A program made the translations under genes and the position numbers. A DNA stretch of 64,000 nt from Ephemerocybe angulata (taxonomy: Eukaryota > Basidiomycota > Agaricomycetes > Agaricales > Psathyrellaceae), in assembly GCA_013368325.1 (NCBI GenBank), contig JAACJK010000169.1, forward strand, positions 248,001 to 312,000. The letters run 5' to 3'. The notes beneath the pieces were generated by a model, which made no database searches, was not told the origin of the DNA, and worked only from the letters and a program-made list of their open reading frames with translations. Positions 20,395 through 31,293 of this stretch are shown piece after piece. Position 1 is the stretch's first letter. Every line of letters starts with the position of its first letter.

Positions 20395-22007
20395 TTACCG
20401 GACAATATCAAACCACCCTTCACAGTCATCCCACGTTTGTTCTCGCGCATTATGCCACATGCGACCCAGCTCCTCGACGCACCCCATGCAGAATTTCCCT
20501 TCGTCTCCCCACGGAAGGCTCTGAAGCGCTTCCAGTCCACCCATCACATCGTTCACCCACTCATCTTGGAACCCACTTGCAATTACCAGCTTTCTATGAG
20601 CTTCTCGCGCAGCCAGAGGGTCCTTCGCAACACATCCTCCCTTGATCTCAGCTGACGCATCGTATGTCGTATCGTGAGGGCAAGGTAGCAGCGCCTCTGG
20701 GTATTGGGCAGTTTCATTCATCCATCTCTTCTGGAGCTTAGCTCGAGCGGAGATGAGAAGGACAATGTCTCCTGTAGCCAACCCTACACGACCCGTCTCT
20801 CCTTCCTTTCCCTTCCCATATGAGTCCTGGCCCTGACCAAGAGATTCATCCTTCAGGAGTTGATACATTGATCTTTTCACTACCCCCGGGAGGCCGCCGC
20901 ACGTTCTAGCTATAGCCAGAGCCGCAGCCGCGTCCCTGCTCCCCACCCGCCGCTTCTTTCGGAGTCGATCCAGGTCATCAGACCAAGCGTCGCGTAAGAC
21001 CCTCTTCGCCCCTACTTCAACCCGATTGAATCGTAAAAGGTGTGATGCGCGAAGGATTGCGGTAAGCTTGTCCATTGAAAGCGACATCCCGAGGTATATT
21101 CTAAAAGGAACTCGTCAGGTTCTGCCATCGAGGGTCATGACACAAACAGTGAGATGTGAGCTACGTACACCGCGTCGTCCACCATGTCCATTAGCGTCTC
21201 CCAGTCCTTCTTGCATACCCCAACACGGTTCAAATCCACAAACACAACCTCCATACGCGTCTCTTCGTCATAATCCAGACTGAAGGGATCGTTCTCGGTG
21301 GCCTTGCCCTTCCCCTTGACCGAGGTTACACGTTTAAAGCCATCTGAGAACCACTCACTCTCCCTCGCCAGGCGGCCGCGGTAGAGCCTATACATCATGT
21401 CACCAAGGCTAACAATGACGTTACCATCCTCTTCCCAGTGTCGATCGTGCTTCGGGTGCCGGTGGATGCCAGATGGATGTGCCGAGTCATCCTCTTCGAC
21501 GTCTGTGTCCATTGTTACGTCCGCTAGTTTCGACTGCCTCCGCTTCGCTCGCTTATCCGGCGGTGTACTCCTCGCGCCGGCTCGGTCGTCATAGGATTCG
21601 CCTCTTGTCTCATTCAAGTTTCGTTCCCCGTTCTCCTTCACAGGTCCTTCCCTCATATCCCTGCGTCTCTTCCTTGATGGCGGAGTGCTGGGACCCTGAG
21701 AAGAACCCCGCAGCAATCCGTCATCGGGGCTGTTGCCTGAAATTACCCCCAACTTGCCTCCGGCAGGTAGGCAAGAGGCGTCACGGTTCGCGACATGGGA
21801 TGAACCACTGCCTCCTTCCCTTGTATACTTTCGAAGGCTAGGCGCTAGAAGCTCCGTGCAGCTGGGACTAGGGGAGGCGTAAAGCGTAGCAATATGTGGC
21901 TGCGATGCGACCCGATGGTTGGGTGCGCCCTTTCGTTCAACCTCAGACGAAGGATGGTTGTCGTCATTTCTCTCCTGCGTAGCTTCCCCAGATTTAACAT
22001 TGGCCAT
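20395..22007 (-). CDS. BTB/POZ-like protein 1
   Basis: Exons 22007-21169 and 21100-20395 are joined over a 68-nt intron (donor GTACGT, acceptor TTTTAG), giving 514 aa if the first ATG is used. The N-terminal ~170 residues are disordered and charged with nuclear-signal-like KRAKRRQSK and KRRRD. The BTB-like core follows (HDRHWEEDGNVIVSLGD, YRLYRGRLARESEWFSDGF ... WETLMDMVDDAV), then a helical region (RVLRDAWSDDLDRL, GLPGVVKRSMYQLLKDE) and a conserved C-terminal part (AHRKLVIASGFQ, KFCMGCVEEL, W..C). BTB folds mediate dimerisation and Cullin-3 binding; whether these bind Cul3 is unknown. The upstream exon at 22381-22091 could be part of the same gene. Confidence 0.8.
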
Positions 22008-22462
22008 GTCGGGGGCTACCAGGAGAATTTAGAAGTGCTGGGTATGGGTAAAACACATTAAGGACTTACTGGTCATCTTTTTGGACTTACGCCATGTTTT
22101 CATTGAGGCCCATGTGCCCTCGCAGTAGACTATGCGCGAGAGATGGCCGGAACTGCTCGCGTTGGTCGGATATCGCTGTAATGGGTTGCCATACGTGTCA
22201 AGTCCTTCATTTGGTGTGCACCAATTTCCTTTCGCATCTGCGATCCATGTTTTCTGGGTTCTACGATCAAGATAGAGATCGCCCAACTTGAAGGCCTTCG
22301 AGCCCATCGGCGGGCCGTCCCCAGCATATCGGGTCCAAACGTATGGCACGTTACTCAGAGTCCCTGACTTACGCTGCACGACTTCCAGCAGTGTCAGTAC
22401 AGAAGAGCATCCGTTGGGGCTGAAGGAAGCTTACCGTTGTATGTCGGCACGTTGGAAGCCAT
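21994..22462 (-). CDS. Trp-rich module protein A, function unknown (possibly 5' part of BTB protein 1)
   Basis: Exon 22462-22435 (MASNVPTYN) is spliced to 22381-22091. The product has the pattern GDGPPMG, DLYLDRRTQKTWIAD, GNWCTPNEGLDTYGNPLQRYPT, RIVYCEGTW, which is shared with the next gene (22879-23955). The donor after MKTW (C|GTAAGT) is at the same place and phase as in that paralogue. Two acceptors fit: CCCAG (53 nt) leads to a short tail ending at 21994, which would overlap the BTB start; CTGGTAG (75 nt) leads straight into the BTB frame. I cannot decide, but the overlap makes a module-BTB fusion attractive. No known domain recognised. Confidence 0.5.
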
Positions 22463-22878
22463 ACTTCGTAACTGACGACACTCAGATTGCGTTGAAAGAT
22501 GTAGAGAGTTCTGCAAATATAGAGCTAGCGGTGATACAAGGGTGGAGATACAACGGAGCCCGTCTTGTTGACCTCAAACGAAGTCGAAGAAGAAGGTTAG
22601 AGCAGAAGACGCGAGGTGACGCGCTCACAAAATCGGCCGCTATTGGCCGTGGGAAGTCCATCGGGAACAGCCGAGCGGCCTCCGTAACTCTCGGCGTCGA
22701 GTGTAGGATTGGCGCCCAAAGCCAGCTCAGTTCCTTGGACTCACGAGTATTGCAACTGGCCATTGCCCCCGCTCAGGCCTCAGCCTCTGAAGTGAGATAG
22801 AACCAGATATCCTGAGCTCGCTTCTTTAGCATTACTACACCGCGAAGTCATGGAATGTGTGGACTACTTCAAGACTAC

Positions 22879-23955
22879 CTATGCGCCAGCGCAACCAATA
22901 AAGAGGGGTGCGGGGGCTGAGAGAGTATCATCGCTACCATTCAATGACGTACCAACTGATATAGCAGTGGGAATGTCTTCGAGGTTGGGTAGCGAAGCAT
23001 CAGGCGGACAAATGATGCCCACTGCAGGCCTGAACACGAAACTGGCGTCGAACTTGGCCCCCTGCTTCGCCTTCAGCCTCTCCACTTTTCGCGTTTGGCG
23101 ACGCTTCTCACCCTCCGCACTAAGCTTTCCACTGTGAGTCTTTTTCTTAGTAGTTGCTGGATTGGCGCTTTCAGGAAGCGGCTTGTTTTGGACCCCATCC
23201 GTCTTGTGACGCTTCTTGCTTGAAGCAGCAGCTGAAGCTACTGGAGCCTGCCCGATGCCCCCCTGGGTTCGGGGCATCATAATGGCGGATATTGAGACAG
23301 GCGGTACGAAGGTTGGTATGAGTGAAATATGTTTTGAATGGGAGGTATCGCTGCTCGTTTGCCCCGTTGCACTAGGATTTGACACAGATAGCGATGTTCC
23401 TGTTGTCGAGGCTAGCTGCGAGTAATGCTGGATACCTGTGTAAAGAGTCGACACGGGGAGTCTATGAGATCGGTGGGAGCAATAGAGGGGTGTCACATAC
23501 GCTTAAATGCCTGGAGGGCGATCCACTTTCCTCCCCAATACACAATCTCCGACACATAACCATCCTTTGCCGTTGTGCTCGGGAAGCGCTGAGTAGGACA
23601 CCCCTCTGCGTCTATGGCTTCATCCGGAACACCCCAGACACCCTGTTCATCGCAGATCCAGGTTTCCTTACTTCCCTTGTCGTAGTAGAGGTCGGCTAGG
23701 CGTCCAGCGCCTATGGGTGGGCCAGTGCCGGAGTAGTACCTCCAATCATGGTTAACGCCTTTCCGGAAAGACACGTACTTCGGCACACCGACACCTGGAT
23801 TTGAGTACATGAGCACCTTCGAGTATAGAGCGTAGAGAATAAGGTGCACCGAGGTTGGACTTTGTGCTGGGTCCCTCTTCATACCTCGGACTCGGAAGAA
23901 CTACCTGTTCCTCAACGAGTGTGGTTGCAGGACGGGGCCGTTTCTTGCGGGTCAT
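22879..23955 (-). CDS. Trp-rich module protein B with basic disordered tail, function unknown
   Basis: The last exon is 23435-22879 and the middle exon ends at 23501; the join (AAG C|GT ATC) is clean over a 65-nt intron. The start used is MTRKKRPRPATTLVEEQ at 23955; the first intron (donor at GTAGTT, acceptor before VLMYSNPG) is uncertain. The middle exon encodes a ~75-residue module: YYSGTGPPIG, LADLYYDKGSKETWICDEQG, GCPTQRFPST, YVSEIVYWGGKWIALQAFKR. It is followed by a Ser/Thr-rich linker and a Lys/Arg-rich region (SKKRHKTDG, KKKTHSGKLSAEGEKRRQ), probably nuclear. The module is paralogous to the one at 22.1-22.4 kb. Confidence 0.6.
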
Positions 23956-24359
23956 GGTCTCGCAGTTGACGACCCGAAAGTCTAAAGATGAGACAGAACG
24001 CGGGGACCTATCGCGATGGTCAACCAATTGAGTTAAAGGAAGGTGGGAGAGGAAGTCGAAGTGTCAGATGGTGGCCGTTGCATGAGCTCGACGTCAATGG
24101 ACAGCGGCCTGACGCTGCTCAACCGTGCGAAGCCGGTCGGTATTTGCCGAGCGCCCCTATTTCTCTCCCAGCGCTTCTGAAGGTTAGTTAAGCGCCAGCT
24201 GCCCATGTGCAGATGAGGTGTGCTATCGTCAGTGAATTGTTCCTCGGTCGCAATCTCATAATCACCTTACAATCTGGTGTTTAGACGCACATTCGCTGAG
24301 CCACTGAGGACAGTTCCTTCTGTGTATATAGTCATTCAATATCGAGAGAATTTATACGT

Positions 24360-25762
24360 TTACACCCCGACTAAGTTGGTACACTGGTCCCATATCGGCT
24401 TCGTCGTACTCCACCCACATCTTGCATGTAACCTCCCCACACAGTCCGCGCAGAATCCTTCACTCGCCCATGGTAGGTTGACGAGTTCCTTCATACCGTT
24501 AAAGAAGTCGCACATAAACGCGTCTTGAATCCCACTCTCAATGACGAGCTTCCGATGAACGTCGCGCGCAGCGAGATGCTTGTGCAAAGCGATGCACACC
24601 GGACCCTGGTGCACAGACTTCTGCTGGCCTGGAGGCTTCGGCGGCAGGGGTACTCTGCACGGGAGGAGATCGGGAGGGTACGTCGTCGTCTGTTGGATCC
24701 ACATCCGCTGCATCGAAGACCGCAGCTGCACGAGCCGCATGATGTCCTCCGTCGATAAGCTCTTTCCCCCTGCCCCTTGTCCAAAGGTCTGGTCTTTCAA
24801 CAGCTCGTACATTGCTCGTTTCACCACGCCCGGGAGCCCACACATGCGCCCTACTGCCACGACGTCAGGAGCGTCTTCGAGTCTGAGAAGGCCTTTCTCA
24901 GAGAAACCTCCTGTGGCCAACAGTTCCCCAGACCAGGCTTCGGAGAGAGTCCGCTTTGCCCAGTTCAGGAAGTGAGGGAACTGAAGTGCCAGGGATACTC
25001 GCAAGATGGAGAGGAGAACGTGGGTAGGGGGCTCCCTGTGGACGTAGGATCTATCAAACGGGGCACGATTGAATGTCAGTACACTTTGCGAGTCGAGATA
25101 AAAGCGAAGTACGCACATGGCGTCGTCCATGGCATCGAGCAGCCTTTCCCAATCCCGCTGATTGACGCCCTCAACCCCATCCAGCTTGACCGTAGGCATG
25201 ATTGTCCCGTTCGCTTCTGCGTTCCATAGTACAACCCCTGCACCGGTCTCTGGTTCTTTCCCCTTCGCTGACGCCGAAGGAGTTGGACCAGAAGGGGTCG
25301 TCTTCAGCACCTCGTTGAACCATGCACTGGACTCCACAAGCCGACCGCGGTAGAGCCTGTACACCGATAGTCCCAGAACGACGTAAACGCTGCCGTCCGA
25401 TTTCCAATGACGCGGGTGTTTCTTGTACGTGACACGGGGAGTCTGAGGTTTCGGTGGGGGAACGGAGGTCGGGGCTGCAGATCGCAGTCTTGGATCGGGG
25501 TGTTCAGAGCCATGAGAGGCGGTCGAAGCGAGCGCTGGTGCATTGCCGACGTCCTCTACCGCAAGGAGACTCAAGTTAGCGTACTACAGGGCGTGATACA
25601 GCAAAGGCAAGACGCACCTTTCTTGACTAGCTTTGGTACAGGTTCCAGTAGAGCCCTCTTACCACGCGCTTCGTCGTCTGAGGTCTCCTCCTCCTTCACC
25701 GCCCGCGGTCGCTTCCCAAGATTAGATGCGCTCGCCGAACTGGCCGCCCGAGATTGGTCCAT
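24360..25762 (-). CDS. BTB/POZ-like protein 2
   Basis: Three exons starting at 25762 (MDQSRAASSASASNLGKR) and ending at 24360. Intron 1 (GTGCGT...GGTAG, about 25635-25567) joins LVKK to EDVGNAP; intron 2 (GTGCGT...GATAG) joins WERLLDAMDDAI to SYVHREPPTHVL. The BTB-like part reads HPRHWKSDGSVYVVLG, YRLYRGRLVESSAWFNEVL. The helical region (ALQFPHFLNWAKRTLSEAW, GLPGVVKRAMYELLKDQ) and C-terminal part (VHRKLVIESGIQ, GFCADCVGRL, IWDQC) match the other four family members in this window. An N-terminal acidic and basic stretch suggests a nuclear protein. Confidence 0.82.
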
Positions 25763-26372
25763 TTCCGAGAAAGAAAGGAGGATAAATGGTCAGGATAAGG
25801 CTCAGAAGCTGTGATAGTGCTATCCAGGGGCTCGGTAGGTGAAGATTGGACGTGCAGCAAGGAACAGTGAAGGCTGGAGGTCGAAAGGGAGTGTACATGT
25901 GGGAGCGCCCGCAACCCTGATTTGTGACGCCTGTGGGAAAAACATAACGGATATGTAGATGCCGGGCTCTCAGTTGAGATAAGATAACAGCGTCTCAGGT
26001 GAGTACGAGAGGATCGACGCAGCAGGATATTCGTTTCGTTCTCGGATTTTAACCGTAAGTATACCTAACTTCACCCTCTCGCCAATTTGAATGGTGGAGT
26101 TCGACAACGTCCAGAGCCCGCCGCAGGCGTTGAGATAACCGGCATTCACGGATAAAACCGAATAGTCCCACGAGCGGAGATACGATGACCGCCAGCCGAC
26201 CGAACGCCCTTTTGCTCCTTCCTCCCCTCGACCTCCATTCCGCTCATCGCGTGTTATAAGATCGAGAAACTGGGAGATAAGGTCGTTTCTTGAAGCTACT
26301 CAAATATACTCTTCGCGATATTCGTTTCAATCCTGGTTCTGACACGTCCCAACGACCGCCGCAGTTTAAAAG
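25763..26372. promoter_or_regulatory. Shared divergent promoter region of BTB genes 2 and 3
   Basis: 610 bp separate the start codons of two divergent paralogues (25762 minus, 26373 plus). I see no clear TATA box. GGAGCGCCCGC near 25903 resembles the AAGCGCCC word found in other intergenic regions here. Confidence 0.4.
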
Positions 26373-28621
26373 ATGAACGGATTTGACTCTTCGAGGGAGG
26401 GCAAGGACAGCAGGGTTGACGGGCAGGGAAGAGATCTGGGAGGTATGCACCATGAACATGGAGTCTTCTAACAACACCTAAAACTTCGATTTAGACACGA
26501 TTCGATTGGAAAATATCCGGAAGCCAGCAGACGCGCCATCGTCGCGTACTCTGCGATCTGCAGCAGCCAGCATCCTCGGTTCCGAACGAAAGGATAGAAA
26601 AAGGCCACTGCCCTGTGACTACGAGGGAAAGGAGGGACCACCAGCGAAAAGGATGGCTAGTTACATGCCGGGTGATTGCCTACGACTTTGGAAAGTACCG
26701 ACACCGCCCAACCCATTCGTTTCGAAGAGTGCGCAGAGAACCACGACCACGCGCCCCAATCCATTCCGAGCGATTGGTTCCGGCCAGTTTTACAGTCATG
26801 GGCTGGTAGGTGGTCGACGGTCCGGTGGTTCAAGGCCGAGAACGACGTCACGTAGCGTATCGAAGGCCAAACCGTGTTCGAGCACTGGAGAGGGTCGTAA
26901 CCTCGACGTAGAGATCCTGGAGATACCGGATGACGACCTAGTAGACTCGTTCTTCGAGAGTCAGGTTGTCGACGACAACCACGGGCCCTCTAAACAGCCC
27001 TCACGCGAGAGAATCGCGCCAGGTGCGCCTATCATTCCGCCCCATATCTTGACAGCAATGTTGACCTCATAAGGAGCAGCTCCCTCACCCCGAGATGCAA
27101 ATGAGGTTGGAACAGGGAGCGCTACGACAACCAGCGATCAGGACACCAGCCCCCCTGCCCGCCGCCTAAAGATGAAGATGAAAGGGAGGCCACCTCCGAA
27201 GGCGAAAAGGCCAGATGGCCCGCTCCAGACCTACCTTCAGCTGCCAAAGGAGCCTCTTCCACGAGTGTCACACACCCTTGAATCGATCTCCTCCCACCCT
27301 ACCCCCTCCAGCTCTGCGACTATGAACTCTTCTCCTCATGCTGCAGGACCCAGCAGACTAGATCCCACCCCGTCCACACAGCACGTCCCTGCCAACGCTT
27401 CCCCATCCGCGGACGCCGCTCCCTCCAGCTCCACCACTTTGAACTCGTCCCTTTATACCGGGGGACCCAGCACGGTATCTACTACGCCGTCCACATCGCA
27501 GCTTGTCTCTGCCCACAACACCCCATCCGCGACGGCCGCCCCCAATGTACCAATCCTTGCCTATCGTCAACACGAGCGACATTGGAATCGCGACGGCAAC
27601 CTCATAGTTGTGATCGGCGGCGTCGGGTACAAGCTCCACCAAAGCCGAGTGGCGAAGTTAAGCAAGTGGTTCTCCGCGCTCATAGCAGAGGCCTCGGACG
27701 ACGCAACCGGGTCGGGCATTTTCACGTACCAGGGGAAGGGAAAAGAGAGGATGGTCGAGTCTGATCAGCAGATACGGCGGCGCGCTGGGGTGGATGGGCG
27801 GAAGGGCATTCTGAGGGTGGAGCTTGACGAAGTAGAGGAACGAGATTGGGAGACGCTTGTGGATGCGCTTGATGATGCGATGTACGTCCTTCCTCTTCTC
27901 GATACATTGTATGTTTCAAAGTGCGATGCTGATAAATTACAGAACTTACTTCCAGAATCCGCCCTCGCTCAACCAGGTGTACGCGATTCTCCGCGCTGCG
28001 CGCGCATTGTCGTTCCCGGCGTTCGAAAGTTGGGCGAAGACAATCGTGCAGGACGCATGGTCGGACGACTTGAAGCGATTAGGCGAGCCGCTCCCGCAAG
28101 GTGCCGATCCTGTCGAGGCCATGACGGTTGGGAGACGATGTGGAATGCCTACTGTCCTGAAGAGGGCGATATACGAGCTTCTGAAGGACGAGCTGTTTTA
28201 CCAGGATGCCGACGATGCCCACGAGGCCGATGGAGATGAAGGAGGTGGAGGATCGAACGCTGTGTTGTCGACGAAGGTCATTCTCCTTCTCACATCGGCT
28301 AGAGCGAAGTTGCAGTCGAGTTGGGTTCGGGAGACGGCGCAGTTCCCTGATGCGCTTTTGCAACCACCGAATTGTGGTGGACCGTGTACGTCGATGGATG
28401 CAAATGCCGCGCATACTGCGCATAGGGAGCTTGTGATTAGGAGTGGGGTGCAGGAGAGGTATATGAATGATGTGATTGGCGGGTTTGGAGAGCTGGCGGA
28501 AGGGAAGTGGGCACAGAAGGGGTTCTGCCCTACGTGTGTGGGTACGTTAAGAGCAGGATGGCGTGCGAGCACGGATAGGGTCTGGGGAGAGTGTGACGAA
28601 TTGTTTGGGTTGGTGAGGTGA
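26373..28621 (+). CDS. BTB/POZ-like protein 3 (long N-terminus)
   Basis: Four exons (26373-26442, 26495-27022, 27080-27881, 27943-28621) give 692 aa. The intron 27023-27079 removes a TAA at 27070-27072 that would otherwise split the frame; donor GTGCGC, acceptor GAGCAG and a TTGAC branch-like site support it. The first ~330 residues are disordered, Ser/Thr/Pro-rich with RKRPLP and PKAKRP clusters and an imperfect repeat (TMNSSPHAAGPS, TLNSSLYTGGPS). The BTB-like core follows (HERHWNRDGNLIVVIGGVGY, HQSRVAKLSKWFSAL), then the family helical region (WAKTIVQDAWSDDLKRL, PTVLKRAIYELLKDE) and C-terminal part (AHRELVIRSGVQ, GFCPTCVGTL, VWGECDELFG). Confidence 0.83.
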
Positions 28622-29281
28622 AAGCGGGTGTTGGACTACGTGCAGGTCGTACGTGTCTGGCTCTGATGCATAGCGTGGATGATCCTGCTGGTCATTCCTT
28701 GCTTTTGTCCATCGGCGAAGAGACACAGGCTTCCCTCCCCACTTACTCGGGCTTCTGTGTTTCTACTGCTGTCAAGTGTCGGAAGTATCGAATACAGTCC
28801 TTGGTACTATCGTTTCATTGACCTGTCTCACAATGGCACTCTGCGAGGTTCAATCCAATCTTGTTTCCACTCAGTAGTAGCGTGACAGGATGGGACTTTG
28901 ACTGTTCACCTAGCTTGAGACTGATACCCGACTCGAAAGCCCAAGTACTAAGCAATACTACCAGTGGCCCATCGTCACCGGATAGTTGGAACCCTGAATA
29001 GGCGCCGGTGGCACCAAGCGCTTAGGGAACTCACATTGTACGTATACTATCCCATGCGTTCTAGGAAACTGGGGCGGTTGTCGCTTTTTTCCCAGAACCA
29101 ATCATGTATTCAGGGCAGGTAGAAGTTCGGCAAGTCGAAACATACAGATTTATCTTAGACTTCGCCTAAGGCTTTGGCGATTACACGCGTGTGATGACTG
29201 GGGGTAGCCATCAGCCGGCTGTATATAAACAGATATCGCTGCAGCTCATCCTTTCATCTTACCACTAGAATCAGTCTCACA
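28622..29281. other. Intergenic with a TATA box near its right end
   Basis: About 660 bp with no recognised coding sequence. TATATAAA at 29222-29229 lies 53 nt before the ATG at 29282 and probably drives the small gene there. Confidence 0.5.
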
Positions 29282-29837
29282 ATGCCTATACAACGTTGCA
29301 AGCGGTCAGACGAAGGTGAAAGGGAATATACCTCCGAGAGCGCCAGCGACGATGGGTACCTTGCTCGGGCTCTTCTTGGAGATACTTAGGTGATGCCAAA
29401 TGATAACGGTTCCTGGTGGAGTGACCGAGGCTACAGGGTACTCTGTAATCGTTATTGTCGACGGTACTCGAGACCCAAGACCGTAAGTTACCCTGCATTT
29501 GCACTTGCCAAGGTATTAGAGTACCGAGATATGCCCTGGGCGAAGTCAACTCCGTTGTGGAACATCAAGAACGTGCTCCCCCGGTGGATCACGATTTACG
29601 GCTTAGCCATCGGAATGCACTCCGAAAAGTATCTTTCAGATTTCTACGTGGATGTTCCCAGCCTTGTATACAGTAACGCAGTGAGGTATATGTTGACTTC
29701 GCTGCTGCTTTCGCCAGTATAAGGAGATCGAACTGGCTGGAGGATGCGAGAAATTTGAGGAAGCGCTGGCGGGGCTGTTCAAAGAAGGGTGTTTGGAAAG
29801 TGGTTTTGACTCTGGACTACTAGTTTCCATGGCGTAA
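29282..29837 (+). CDS. Small hypothetical gene, exon structure uncertain
   Basis: A good TATA box (29222-29229) precedes ATG 29282, which begins MPIQRCKRSDEGE and an acidic stretch. The frame meets TAG at 29387-29389 but is open again from 29390 (WWSDRGYR ...), so an intron or a lesion lies between. A strong donor (GACC|GTAAGT) follows at about 29480. A protein-like last exon ends KEGCLESGFDSGLLVSMA with TAA at 29835-29837, 15 nt from the convergent gene's stop. I could not find one consistent splice path. No homologue recognised; it may be a degraded gene. Confidence 0.35.
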
Positions 29838-29852
29838 TTGTATCCTAGTGGT

Positions 29853-30261
29853 CTACACAAGTTCAACGCGTCCGATGTTGTCGATTAAGCTCTGTCCCGC
29901 AGCCTTTCCATCCGAGTTGCAATCTGCTACGACTGAGCTCAAAAGACGTCCAGCAGTGTCCGACGAGATGATGAGACCGGCCCTCCCACACAAATTTGCT
30001 AAAATTCGATACTTTACTTAGTCATGCGTAAGGAGAATGCACATGTCAGTAATACTCACCACTCGCAGACCCAAATGAGCCAATAGATGTGCAAGCACCG
30101 TCCCCAGAAGTTTGTCTGAGATTCTTGAAACCCCCAGCAATCAACTCTTGGGCCAAGCTATTTCCGTCGCTGACCGAGGGAGAGCTGGAGGATGTTGTGC
30201 AGATGGCTGCCAGAGAACCGCCGATTGGGAGCATGGAGATTGCAAGGGTGGTGAATTTCAT
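29853..30261 (-). CDS. Small secreted protein, 115 aa, four Cys after the signal peptide
   Basis: Exons 30261-30060 and 29998-29853 join over a 61-nt GT-AG intron. The N-terminus MKFTTLAISMLPIGGSLA is a signal peptide. The mature part is about 95 residues with four Cys (in AICTT, GACTS, NLCGR, ADCNS), enough for two disulfides, and Gly/Ser-rich spacing. A TATATATA box lies at 30337-30344 on this strand, 76 nt upstream of the ATG. Size, signal peptide and Cys count fit the effector-like small secreted proteins of basidiomycetes; no named family was recognised. Confidence 0.82.
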
Positions 30262-30344
30262 CTCGTCGTCGATAAGTTTGAAGTGGTAGGTGAGTCTCGA
30301 GGATTGTAGAATTAACTTTGGAGCAATATCGACAGCTATATATA

Positions 30345-31293
30345 CCGATAGGCACTCTATTGGCATATCCGCGTGATTCTAACCCTCGATTGGAAGAGAA
30401 GGCAGCAAAAAGCCGGAGACCGTGAAAAGAACATCACAAGTTGACATTATGTGCTAGTTCTTCTTGCTCGATCCATCGTATCCGGGCAAGCTTCACCGCT
30501 CCCTCGCTCCCCTACAGGGCATCATATGGAGAGAAGGTGATGTCTCCCAGTGCACACACCTGTGGCAGCCTAGATGTATGGTGCGCATGTATTGAAATTG
30601 CGTAACATTCACAAGATACACCATTATCTGCGCAAGCAATGCAAGTCATCGATACTGATGTGCGGTTGTGGCGCCCTCTGTGTACCATAAGGAATTAGGC
30701 TTCGACAATCAATAAGATGGTTAAACTGCGTGGTCGACTTCTGAGAAGGTAGATGTGGCGTGCTTCGCACTTCCTCACATCGGTGCTGCTCAGACTGTTT
30801 CCACTTTAATCTGTCAGCGCTGTGCTTCCTAGCATCCGGTAATGAGGTATGCACATTCTCATGTGGTCTGGTATATTTAGGGCTTGCAAGGGTCTTTGAA
30901 AGATTGACTAATGCGTGAGTGTCGTCTGGGCTGCAACGAGGGGGGCTCGAAACGCCTCGTGTACTCAGTCATGCATAGCTTAAACGGCTCATCTTCAGCT
31001 ACATAGGTCAAGAGCCAGGAATGAGTCGGTGACCCCTAAGAATCTTTATCTTATCACTACCCTTAAGCCCCCCGTCGTCGTCACGAATCGCCCGCATAAC
31101 GATTCTAGATAGCTTCTCAGTCCCCTCGTTTTGGATTCTCTGGACCAATTATGTCTTTCTTCCAGTAGAGAAGGACTAACTATACACGCAGTGTATTAGC
31201 ACATACCGATTTCTGTAGAGTAGATATCGCAAAGTACATATCCATATCACTAGGTCGCCCATATTATAATACAATAATACACAAAACAGCCCC
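30345..31293. other. Intergenic, no gene recognised
   Basis: About 950 bp between the small secreted protein and the F-box-like gene. Short frames lack motifs or consistent splicing. The right 100 bp is A/T-rich and probably holds the 3' end of the F-box transcript. Confidence 0.45.
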
